Shown here in pieces: positions 24,001 to 34,453 of a stretch of DNA of 64,000 nucleotides. Numbering within the stretch: position 1 is the stretch's first letter; the number at the start of each line of letters is the position of its first letter. A model generated the notes under the pieces. The model was given only the letters and a program-made list of their open reading frames with translations, was not told the origin of the DNA and made no database searches. The position numbers and the translations under genes were made by a program. Where the stretch lies: the NCBI GenBank assembly GCA_002633005.1, contig NMRA01000045.1:293456-357455 (forward strand), read 5' to 3'. This DNA is from Phoronis australis (lineage: Eukaryota; Phoronida; Phoronidae).

Positions 24001-27000
24001 AAATTTCGTGAGCAAGAAGCGAGCATGTCTGTCCAATACAGGCAGTGCGACACACCTAACTGTTGCCTATAGCTTGCCCATTTCTTAGCGAAAGTCTAGA
24101 CATTGCTGTTTACAATTTTAGCTTGCACATTAACATCCTGTCTCTCCCCAACATTATTCTGTTACTACTGTATTCATAGGCTGATAAGAAGAAACCCAAA
24201 TACCGCTACAAGACCGCTGATGATGTCATAGCAATGGGAGGCAGACGACCGGTGGCCAAGAAGGTGGAGCATGCAAAGGTCAAGGTCATTGATATGACTG
24301 GACGAGAACAGAAGGTTTTTTCTGGTAAAGTTTCACTTCATATGAAAACTACTGATGTTAGAATGAGAAAAAATCCTGTTTGGTGAATTACAATAAAATG
24401 AAGTGCTTGAAATACGTTTCTGTAATGTTCATTGTGACTGAGGTTAAGTGTAATGTAAAAGAGCAGTTTGTATACAGCATCATTGGCTTGCAACGATTGC
24501 CATCACAAAACGATGAAGGTCAATTTTTCAACTTCACTAGGCACTCAGCTGTATTTTTTGAAAACAAATCCCTTAAAGCTATATTTAGCGCTGCAGATCT
24601 AAAATGGCCAAGTAAGATAAAAATAAGAATAAAGTGATTCATTAAGCCATAATAAGTCCTATGACCTTCACTTTGCCAGTATAGAGAAGTTCATGACTCG
24701 TTTTTTTTTGGGGGGGGACTGAAATTAAATTGAAACATTCAACGCTTCTCCTTGTGTGAAACATGATGTCCCAAGTTAGTCATATTACCGAAGCAGTGCT
24801 CAGTAAAGCTTTAACTGTTTTTCAACTTACGTAGCCAGATTGTAATTTTTTAAAGTAAAAGTGAGTATGGTATCATTTATGCGTACCTTCCCATCTCGGA
24901 GAAGTGGAGGTAGGGTGAACAGAATGGAAATGTTTGAGAATATTTTTATTTCAGGTTATCACGCGTTGAGCAGTCGTCATGACAAACCAGATGAAGAGGA
25001 GGAATTGTACAGTGAAACACCTGTGAAGAAGGTGTTTGATATGCCAGAACTGTTGCACAACCTGAATATTTTGGTGGATATGTCAGAGGAGGAGATTATA
25101 CAGAATGACAGGCAGTGAGTAGGGGGAATGTAGTGGTAGTGATGAGGAGGATGTCTTAGTGGGGAGATGTAGTGGTAGTGGTGAGGAGGATGTCAGAGTG
25201 TGGTCATGTAGTGGTAGTGGTGAGGAGGATGTCTTAGTGTGGTGATGTAGTGGTAGTGGTGAGGAGGATGTCTGAGTGTGGTCATGTAGTGGTAGTGGTG
25301 AGGAGGATGTCTGAGTGTGGTCATGTAGTGGTGGTGGTGAGGAGGATGTCTGAGTGTGGTCATGTAGTGGTGGTGGTGAGGAGGATGTCTGAGTGTGGCC
25401 ATGTAGTGGTGGTGGTGAGGAGGATGTCTTAGTGTGGTCATGTAGTGGTAGTGGTGAGGAGGATGTCTGAGTGATATAGTGCTGTTGTTATTCAACCTTA
25501 ACATTCTGGGGACCAGTCTGGTTAATTCGGCCATAATCCAAATTCACATTTAATTACATGTTTAGATGTGTTCGTAAACTACTGCAATGTTGTTATGTGC
25601 TAGTAATAAGTTGAAATATAAGCTTACAGTCTTAGCTACGACCAAGTGTACTATACGACCTTTTACAAAACTGTCCCTGCTGGATATGTCTGACTGGAGC
25701 TTTCATTGTTAATTGGTGCGATAAATTTTTTTTAAATGTGTTATATGAAAAGATGAGCAGTGGCAGTCATCTGTGGAAAGTTTAATTAGTGCAACACTGT
25801 TAGGAGTATTGGTAATGTTTGCTAGCTTTTGTCAGGTCTATGTGTTGTGTTGTATTTATGGAAATATACCAAACTGGTAACACTCAAGGTGTTTTTGCTC
25901 TAGGTTACGCCACGAGAAAGACTTGATAGTCAACCTGAAGTTTGAGCATGAGAAAATGACGGAACTATGTGACCAGGAGGAAAAACAGGTCAACAAACTG
26001 AAGCAGGTCCTCGAGATAATTGAAAAGTAAGTCTGGTGCTCATATTTATTCTGAGTATTATAGGCAACAACACACAAAATTTTGTATTGTTTCGTTACTT
26101 TCCCTTTTAATGGCCGTGTATCTTCAAATTGAATAAAAGTAAATTGGCAATGTCTGACACCATTAACCTCAAAACTTGTCTTTTAGTATCGAAGCACGTA
26201 CTAAGGAAGACAGCAAAGACCCCATTAGTCTGGAGGAGTGTGCCCAGCTGTTCTCAACACTACGCGATCAGTTCTATGAGGAATTCAAGATGTACGACTT
26301 AGCTGCAATGGCCATGGCTATGGCATTCCCACTGGTAGGTGAACACAGTTGATCAGTTGGTGTCAGATTAGGCCAAACAAAACAGCATGATTGGTTCTGG
26401 TTTGTGTTTTTTGTGAATTCACGCAATACGTTAGTTGTTCGTATTCTCTGCCCGTTGAAACGGGCTAGGATTTTTCTTTTCCAAACCCCAGTATTTCTGA
26501 AATGAGTTGTATCCTTTTTATATCCCTGTTGTGAGGTTGCTTTAAAAATGAGCCTGGCTCAGGCTGAAACCAATGACGTTACTCTTGGCCTTACAGCCAT
26601 TAATAGAGTCCAGTGCAATACCTAGTAGTTAAGAAGAAACATATTCGTGTAGTCATTAGATAACATGCTAACAATGAGAAATTAAAATTGGAAATTGTTA
26701 ACACAAAAGACCATCTACAATTACTATTTAGTGAACTTCTGGTTGATGTGTTCAGCTCACGTATTTCAAGACAACTTGTCTTGATTGCAGCTGAGAAAGT
26801 GTGGAAAATACTAAGAAAGCAAAGAGTGGTATTAACAATTATGTCGGATATCATTGATTACAGTAAATATACCTTTTTTAAGGATACAATATGAATAAAG
26901 TTGAATTTGATTTTGTCAAATTTCTCAATGAATATGATTTTTATGAAAAATTCACCTTTTGTTTTAATGTGGTCTGTATGGTACAGTTGTCACCGGATGA

Positions 27001-30000
27001 CATTTGGTTTTGAACATTTGGAGCACTGTAGTAATGGCTCGGTAGTTTTTTGCTATTCAAAATACTACAGGTGAAGAAGTATTTCTCAACGTGGAACCCC
27101 CTCCGTGCTGGCACACTTGGTATATCGGCCATACGATGCTGGAGGGACGTTCTTGAGGACACAGGTCGTCGGTATGGTAATGACCAATCCAACATGGACC
27201 CGTACCAGAAACTGATCTGGGATGGCTGGATGCCGAGCCTGAGGTCGGCTATCGTGTGAGTGAGAGGGGCATGTCTTGGTTTGTTTAGAATGAGTTTCTG
27301 CGAAATAAAAATGTATCATGTACACTTTTGCTCATGAATATCAGACTGTTCTCGAAGACTCTCCTTGGAAAGTGGTCAACTGCTTGTCATACTTTGATTG
27401 AACTTTCAATTTCCACCTTGTGTGATTGTGTCGAGTTTCATGCAAAACGTAGTGGCCACCTGTTGCATTCTGCGAGCATACTGTCATAGCAGAGTTGGGT
27501 TTGTATGTTCATACATGTCTGGCTTAACTTTGTTAAAATTGTGACGTACCATAGGATTGTTGGAGATTTGTATAAAGCCTGAAGCTCCTATGAAGCGCAT
27601 TTCATTCTTACTGAATTGGGTGTGTAATGTAATTGTTGTACATTTAAGCATAGCTTAGGATTGGTGAGGGAAGAGTGGCCATTCAGTTTCACTTGGAAGA
27701 ATCCTGTTAATGTAATTGGCTTATTGGTGCATTAACGTGAGGGAAAAATAACTTATGGTGCAGCACTACAGTGAAATGGCATACAACCAGTTATGTCTTA
27801 TGGTGCAGCACTACTAACAGTGAAATGGCATACAACCAGTTATGTCTTATGGTGCAGCACTACAGTGAAATGGCATACAACCAGTTATGTCTTATGGTGA
27901 AGCACTACAGTGAAATGGCATACAACCAATTATGTGTCAGTGTAGATGTTGACTGGTATTGATGTGTTTTACTTGATGTGTGCATTGTGTAACTGTTTTT
28001 TGTTATCTCCCCTGGCCAGATCTTGGGATGTCCGTCAGCCTGAGCCTCTCATTGAGTTTCTCGAGAATTGGATGCCAGTCCTGCCGACATGGATATTTGA
28101 AAACATCAAGACACAGCTTATTATGCCGAAACTGCAGGTAATTTCTATTAAGCTCAACCATTCGACAAAAAGTATTCGACATTGCAATGTGGAGCCAGCT
28201 AAGATTGTAGCCCCTTGGATAAGTCTGGGTTACATTCCGTAGATGCAGGGCTTTGGCTAGTAAAGCTGGCGTGATCATATGACTCTCTTGTAATCAGCGA
28301 AGACTTGTGTGATCCTGCTTTTCTCTCAAAACACTTGAGATATGGAACGCCGCCCTGAAACATCATTTGTAAATTTTGCATTCGTATTGCATTTATTTTT
28401 CCACGTTCTCAACAGTATAGCATACAGCGTGTTATGGTATACATGTTATGAATTGTGTAAATATTTAGTTTTTAAAATATTTGAACCTTTGTTGGATATA
28501 AAGCGTGTCACTACGCATGTCCTTAATTCAACTGTTTCTGTTTTGCGAAGGTAGAGCACCTCATTGTATGGTTGACCTAGTTTGAATGGTTGAGATGCTA
28601 ACTCAGTTCTGAATATAAGGAGCGGTGTATTGTGCAGCACTTGGTTTGTCAATTTTTGACGTCTGCTTTGCAACTTGCTGTGCAACAGTAAAACCTGCTG
28701 CCCCACAGATGCGTAGAATTGTGGGTAATTTTCTTAGAATCAGAGTGGAGTTCTGGTATTTTGGATTAGTCTTGTTTCTTAAGAGGGGTGTTCCTTGATA
28801 TTGTATTTGTTTCTCTTTTGTTGACAGAGAGAGGTAGACAACTGGAACCCGTTAACTGACACTGTGCCAATACATGCTTGGATTCACCCCTGGCTTCCTC
28901 TCATGGGTGAGTAACAGCATGCATTTTGATGAGATTTTAGGACAAACTCTATGTAAACCAAGTTTTTATTAGATTTTGTGTCAGACAAACTCTTGGTAAC
29001 ATCATACATTTTAACAGTAGTAAAGTTTAAAGCATTGCAAACTCTATGTAAGCCACGTTTTTAAGATTGTTGGTCGGGCAAACTCTCGGTAATGTCATGC
29101 ATTTTATCGGTAAAGTTTTAGGTCTGACAAACTCTACGTAACTTGTGTGTTTTGATGGTAATGGGAATTTTCAATCGAACTATTTAGTCATGAAACTGTT
29201 TTTAAAGGATAAGAAACATTTTCATACAGATATGTTAAAATTAAAATTGTAAACTATTTATTATTCTTGGACAGGTCATGCTGTAATGAAGCCATTTGCT
29301 AAAAAAGCAGTTGTTTTCCTTCAGATTTTAAGTCAGAATCCAATCTGTGACTTTATTAATCTCTTACAGATACTTAGAATCTGTTGATTTTGCTTCATAG
29401 TGGCATTTCCATTCCAATGACGCTTATTTTAGTTGTTATTTCCACAAAAGGCCTCTTAGTCCAGTTTATTGATTGCAGCTGCATAATGTATCCTCTGGTA
29501 TTGCAGGTAAAAAGCTGGAGATCCTGTACCCGCCAATCCGCCACAAGTTGCAGTTTGCACTCACTAACTGGCACCCATCCGACCCGTCAGCCAAGATGAT
29601 CTTGGAGCCGTGGAAGACCGTCTTCTCACCTGGTCACTTGAGCGCTTTCTTGACAAAGAACATCATCCCTAAGCTGGCCCTCTGCCTGTCAGAGTTTGTT
29701 ATCAATCCTCATCAACAACACCTAGGTGAACTGTTGCAAATAAGATGTTCTTTTGTTGATCATCAGCACTTTCCCTAGTTGTGGAAGTGCCAGTTACTTG
29801 AATGGTTGCAAGGGTCATTTTCTCTTATGATTTGTAATTAATGTTTTTATGAGCACTTTTGTAGCCAGACATTTTATGTCAAATGACGCGCATGCCAAGA
29901 GAATCTTTGTCGTTAATTGGTTTAATCCAGAAAGTGTGTGTGCATTTACATTATTGTTCATACTGTAGCTGGTATTGGAGCCATATACTTGTGTTGGTAC

Positions 30001-32848
30001 AGACATGCTCGTGCTAGTGAACTTGATGAATAGTATGTCATTGTGACTGCAGGTGGCAGGTGCATTCGTACCAAGCATTTGTAGCCTGAACAAGTTACCA
30101 AATAAATGATTGGGTTGAAATCTGTCTGAGTTTCTTATCACCTTACCAGAACCCATGACAAACCCAAATAAACTTTCTTGGTTTTTAGATGGCTGGAACT
30201 GGGCCATGGCATGGAAGGACATGATGCCCAGTAGTGCTGTGGCCACTTTGCTGGACAAACACTTCTTCCCCAAGTGGACGCAGGTGTTGTGTACATGGCT
30301 GAGTAACAACCCCAACTATGATGAGGTGACCAAGTGGTACACAGGCTGGAAGTCTATGATTCCTGAAGATGTACTGGCGCAGCCTGCTATAAAAGGTGAA
30401 AAAGAATCTTAAAATTCAACGTATCCTAGTTAGGGAGAGAGCAATTGTTCGCCTTAATATAAGTTCACATCAATATTTTAACGCCGCAAGATGTGCCCTA
30501 TCAAGTACCTAGTAAGGTTGTTCTTGTAAATCAATGAACTCTTCACCAAGCTATTTAGTGTGGTGGACTACGGCATGCATGTCTCAAGCTCCTATGGTCA
30601 AATTTCACTTTTCATGTTATTACAGTTCTGTAATCTCATCATGGTCGCATTTTTTCCACTGCAATCAGAATCTCGTCATTCTTTGTCAAACACTGTTACT
30701 CTTATTCATGTGTTACTACCAGGTCGTCACTCTTTTGTTTGCTTCAGATCACTTCTCGCAGGCATTGTCCATCATGAACCGTGCTGTGTCAGCCAACTTA
30801 CAGCCAGGGGCCCGTGAGAATGTGGCTTATCTTCTTCAAACTGAGCGTCATTATGGCATGGAACCCTCGACCAAGCAGGCCGATTCTAGAGCAACAGAAA
30901 GAGCCTCCGAGGTGAGTGTTAATGGTTGAGAACAACTACATCAATCCAAAAATGCAAGCTCACCTAAAAGATCTCATTGTCTAAGAGTTTTAATCAGGGC
31001 AGGATCAACTTGTTGTGGGGCTTAAGTAACTTATGAGAGAGGAAGCTGGAAATTGTTTATTCTATTGAAAACTACAGGGCTTGGAATTTTCCGCGGAAAC
31101 GCGGATTTCCGCTTTTTTCAAATGTTCTGTCCGCGCATTTTATTGTATTTCCGCGTAAAAAAATCGGATTTGATATAAAATTTCCGCGGCAAATTCCTTT
31201 CTTACCGCGGCGTTGCAGACGACGTTCACCTCGAAAAGCAGAAGTTGCTCTTTATGTTTCGGAGGAACGTAAATTGTCAACATTGCCGGGCATCTGGGAT
31301 AGCGTGGTGGGATTTTCAATCGCATCTCGTGTTATTGTAAACCGTGGCGACAAATACTACGGCTCTGCAGCCAAAAACGTGTGGGTTGGGAGTGGACGGA
31401 CGAGCTAAAAGGACGCAGACGCATGCTACTGATGGTGGTAACGTTTTTTTTTTTAGTCCTCCCGATTTTTGTCGGGGAAAGGTTCACATCGACCATTTCA
31501 TTCAAGGCTGGGTAGCGCATTATTTGGGTCGTAAAAGTTTCTGCGTTTTTTATCATAGGTCATTCCAAGCCCTGAAACTAAAGCAGTCATTGTAAGTGAG
31601 GTTATCGACTACATTCTGATAAGGGCTTCTTTAATCACATCTGGATTCGATGTATGTCAGGATGGTCATGATCTGCTCATAAAATCCTTGATAGAAATTT
31701 GGAAACACCGTAAATACGTCGCAAACAAGATTATTGTGCTTCTGCATGGAAGATGCAAAACTTTTAAAAAATCAACGTTATTAGTGCATGTAATTCAGAA
31801 AACTGCATTGAACTGCTGTTTTCCGAGACAGTGCAATGTACTGTTTGTCGGTAGTTTCTCCTTTGCTATGACTTATTGGCCCAGTGTTTATAGCTTGTTG
31901 GACTGTCACACAGCCATGTGCTAGATAGATGACAATGGCTGCTGTTGTTTCCTTGAATAGAAAACTACTCAAACTGTACCAGTCATCTAGTTGTGTTAAT
32001 GAATATCAGTCTCTGATGGGGAGTAACGTGCGATGGACTAGCATCTAAAGTTGCTTGTGTTAGGACTGCCCCACTGCAGAGATCTCAAGGGTGACAGGGT
32101 CAGTGCTTGAGATGCAGGGAATATTTGCTCGAAGTAGGGGTACAGTGTAGATCTTCCATTTCACTCCGATAATGAAAAGAATGACTATTTCTTGACTTTT
32201 AATATAAACTCACAATGTTTTAGATTACTTTGGGATGGTTCATGATAAAAACGTTAGTTTACAGGATGGCCACTGGGTGGTGTTAACATGGCCCACCTCA
32301 TTTTCAGGTACTTCCGATGTTCTCGGAACTGTAACCCAAAACCAGTTGAGAATGCATTCCTGTGTATTTATGGACTCGAAACAAGAGTTCCGAGGGCTTT
32401 CAGACAGTGCAAGATTTGATTCTATTGAAAATTTAATTATAGACAGCATTAGCATGAAAGAATTAATGTAATGCAGGTGAAGATCACTGTATCATCCGAA
32501 TGCGAGAGAGTACATTGTACCATTGACTCTGACGACTCGTACATAGCATTTCGTTTTTGTTGAAATACCCATTACATTGGTATATTTTATTTTTCACAGC
32601 CTGCCAGGAGTACTCCGCTTGCCTCACTGGTTCCAACACGATTCCGAGAACTGATTGAGAGAAAGGCAGAGGAGAACGGCATCATATTCATGCCTATCCC
32701 CGGGAAAAAGCAAGAAGCCAAACAAGTTTTCAGATTTGGAAAGTTGCAAGTTTACATCGACACTGGTGTGGCCTTTGTTCAGGAGACCAGCGGGCAGTGG
32801 AACCCAGTGTCACTGAATACTCTCCTTGATAAGGCAAAAAGTGCATAG
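18079..32848 (+). CDS. TFIP11: Tuftelin-interacting protein 11, G-patch splicing factor, 814 aa
   Basis: Orthologue of yeast Ntr1/Spp382. It activates the helicase DHX15/Prp43 to take apart the intron-lariat spliceosome in the nucleus. Exons: 18079-18187, 19623-19774, 20397-20509, 21194-21248, 21980-22198, 24180-24324, 24955-25114, 25904-26026, 26187-26334, 27071-27255, 28020-28137, 28828-28906, 29507-29725, 30189-30395, 30748-30911, 32600-32848. All are GT-AG and phases agree throughout (815 codons with stop; human protein 837 aa). Landmarks: EFNPNR and [14 protein letters not shown] near the N-terminus; the G-patch ([20 protein letters not shown]) across exons 4-5; [27 protein letters not shown] in exon 6; then the GCFC-type region ([32 protein letters not shown]). 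A poly(A) signal AATAAA is at 33285-33290. Exon 1 also occurs at 14245-14353. Introns carry many repeats, listed separately. Confidence 0.96.
18780..19555 (-). pseudogene. Degenerate non-LTR retrotransposon, reverse-transcriptase C-terminal end
   Basis: Read on the minus strand with frameshifts, the order matches the C-terminal part of jockey/CR1/RTE-type reverse transcriptases: [14 protein letters not shown] near 19450, [17 protein letters not shown] and [12 protein letters not shown] at 19140-19300, [12 protein letters not shown] near 19010, then [20 protein letters not shown] followed by a stop near 18950. The frame is broken several times and no full-length ORF remains. An AT-rich 3' tail continues toward 18780. 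It lies antisense in TFIP11 intron 1. Copy A contains only the 3' part (about 15600-15975), because that contig stops inside the element. Exact family unresolved. Confidence 0.75.
19811..20045 (+). repeat. Possible tRNA-derived SINE
   Basis: Just after TFIP11 exon 2, the sequence 'tagtttagtgg' followed by 'tagagacgtgcggc' fits a pol III A box and the 5' half of a tRNA. I could not find a matching B box at the normal distance, so the call is tentative. The rest is GC-richer than the surrounding intron. Confidence 0.3.
22234..23884. repeat. Tandem repeat block (about 90-bp half units) duplicated around n (22973)
   Basis: The local units share 'taattagaattagt(g/a)t', 'gaggtaggtgtggccaag' and 'attgacaggga', arranged as dimers of about 180 bp. 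The first unit begins at the donor of TFIP11 exon 5, whose 'ggtaggtgtggccaag' is part of the repeat. The block is then present twice: 22234-22972 and 22974-23884, with the n exactly between. The second copy is about 170 bp longer, equal to one extra dimer. This fits two alleles of a length-variable minisatellite left unmerged. Paired ORFs inside both copies are shadows of the duplication. Confidence 0.85.
24686..24850. repeat. Dispersed repeat copy in TFIP11 intron 6
   Basis: Resembles 60605-60750. Shared segments in order are 'tcatgactcg', 'aaacattc', 'tgtgtgaaaca(t/g)gatgtccca' and 'tattacc', then a weaker tail containing 'agccag/agccaag'. It includes a T run followed by a G run at about 24703-24717. 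No coding content recognised. Confidence 0.45.
25144..25475. repeat. Minisatellite, 39-bp unit x about 8.5
   Basis: Begins 29 bp after the donor of TFIP11 exon 7 (25115). The unit starts 'gaggaggatgtc' and contains 'gtcatgtagtggt'. Copies vary by single bases. 39 is a multiple of three and the unit lacks stops, which creates long open frames on both strands that are not genes. Confidence 0.95.
27752..27935. repeat. Minisatellite, 45-bp unit x 4
   Basis: Tandem units begin 'cttatggtgcagcactac' and end 'ccagttatgt' in TFIP11 intron 10. One copy carries a small insertion next to 'actac'. The repetitive short ORF over this block comes from the array. Confidence 0.9.
28918..29160. repeat. Diverged tandem repeat in TFIP11 intron 12
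   Basis: Three or more diverged units share '(g)acaaactct(a/t/c)(t/g)gtaa' and 'atgcattttgatg'-like or 'catacatttt' segments at roughly 60-110 bp spacing. It is an old array rather than an active minisatellite. Confidence 0.5.
31075..31574. mobile_element. hAT-like non-autonomous DNA transposon (MITE), 500 bp
   Basis: Terminal inverted repeats CAGGGCTTGGAA (31075) and TTCCAAGCCCTG (ending 31574), with the first bases CAGGG typical of hAT elements. AAACTA occurs on both sides and may be part of a target duplication. The left part has several 'ttccgcgg' palindromes. No transposase frame is evident. It lies in TFIP11 intron 15. A second copy, in reverse orientation and cut by an assembly join, is at 47271-47426. 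Confidence 0.8.
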
Positions 32849-34453
32849 TTTAGTAGATGATGATAATGTTGAATGTTATTTTGTGGTAAACAACCTTCTG
32901 TTTCTGATACTAACACTTGTTTTCTTTGTTACTTGTGCTTGTATGCTAAAGCTGCGACATAACCACACCAACCCAAAAACCAACTTTTGATCAAGACTAC
33001 TCTAAGAGCCACCTAGTCTCATTTCTTACACAGAATAGAAAATAACTTTTAGACTTGACAATGAACTGGCGTTAGTAAATTTACATTAAGTTTTGTTAGC
33101 CCTCATGCAATTGACCCAAAAACTAGCAGTTACTTAAAATATTTCATCAGCAAACCTTTTTAAATCATAAAATGATCCCATCTCGACGAAGAAAAGTGGA
33201 AAACCAAACATTCTACCAACCATCGTATCAATTGTAATGTTAGGGGTAGGATGAGAAGCTATGAAAATGGACAACCTACATCAAATAAATGTACGCACGA
33301 TATACAATGTAAGAATACCGTGAACATATGAATTGTATACTGGCTATTGTTAATACTGGTCATTGTTATGAATTATATACTGGCTATTGTTAATACTGGT
33401 CATTGTTATAATTGATGGTGGAAAAGAATAAAAGTGACACAAGTGAAGTTGAAACCTTTGAGTTTATTCAGGCCGAACTATTACAACAAGTAACCAACGA
33501 AACCCCCGTCGCAATTAAATCACCGACAGTCACCTGGAGATGCGCTGTCGTCTATGACTTTGGTGTATTATATGCTTCTGTAGAGTTCAATTACTATTGG
33601 CTGAGCGTACAGTGAATGACTTAACTGTGGCGAGGGTTTTCTTAAACAAATGGGATAACAGAACAACATAATGAAAACAAATGTCCACCACAATCTTGAA
33701 GTGCCACCCAAATCTATCTCAACCACCACAAAACTAGAAAATTTTTCTTGCTTTTTAGAATCTCTTTCACAACGGAAACAAAAACTGAAAGGTTGCAAAT
33801 CAAGATTTCGGTGGAACTGACAACAGCTTTGACTGAAGTGAAGCGTCCGTTTGGGAAGTTCAAGAGTAGTTAGCACCAGTAATTAAGTTTAAATACCGCA
33901 GTGTGACTCGCTTTATACTAAATGCAACCTGCGAATACTTGAAAGCCACAGCATGGAGATTTTTAAGGAACAGACCGAGGCGTAGATCCCTGTTTCATAT
34001 TCGCCTTATAGAATTCATCCACTATATCACAGAACAGGCACAATACATTATAATAATTGACCCAGTTATCTGCCACCGATTAATTAAAATTCATGGTGTT
34101 CCCACATTGCACTGAAATGTAATTTGCACACGCATTCACCTCAAGCTGTTACATGGCTGAGAACAAGCATATGAGGTTTAAATGTATCGAGATCACTTTG
34201 TTAACGTATTCAGGTTTAGATTAACACACTGACCTGCTATAAAGTGAATGGCCAGTCAACATTGTATTGGATTAACACTCCTTTGTCGACGAGAGATTCT
34301 AAAGGATGCCGAGTGACAATTGAGCGAAAAACAGCTATGGATCGGCGAAGCTACCGGCCGATGACGAGAAAAATAAGAAACGATACTGAAACAGAAACAA
34401 TAGTTTGAGCTTTCAAAAGAGAAACACTGCATGTGTTTCAATCTCATTTTATG
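32849..34453. other. 3' flanks of convergent TFIP11 and CSDE1
   Basis: Tail-to-tail interval. The plus-strand AATAAA at 33285-33290 suits TFIP11. A minus-strand AATAAA at 33468-33463 could serve CSDE1, giving it a 3' untranslated region of about 1 kb. A 40-bp unit repeated twice (33327-33406) lies between the two signals. Short open frames here have no splice partners or recognisable domains. Confidence 0.55.

Noticed and set aside
25193-25534. Long open frames on both strands with a His/Pro/Tyr repeat
   Set aside because: They come only from the 39-bp minisatellite, whose length is a multiple of three and which lacks stops.
26688-26894. 68-codon ORF in TFIP11 intron 9
   Set aside because: Lies wholly inside an intron with good flanking exons; no recognisable similarity, and a minus-strand ORF overlaps it.
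33412-33615. Plus-strand 67-codon ORF between TFIP11 and CSDE1
   Set aside because: It lies past the TFIP11 poly(A) signal in the presumed CSDE1 3' region, with no domain or splice partner.
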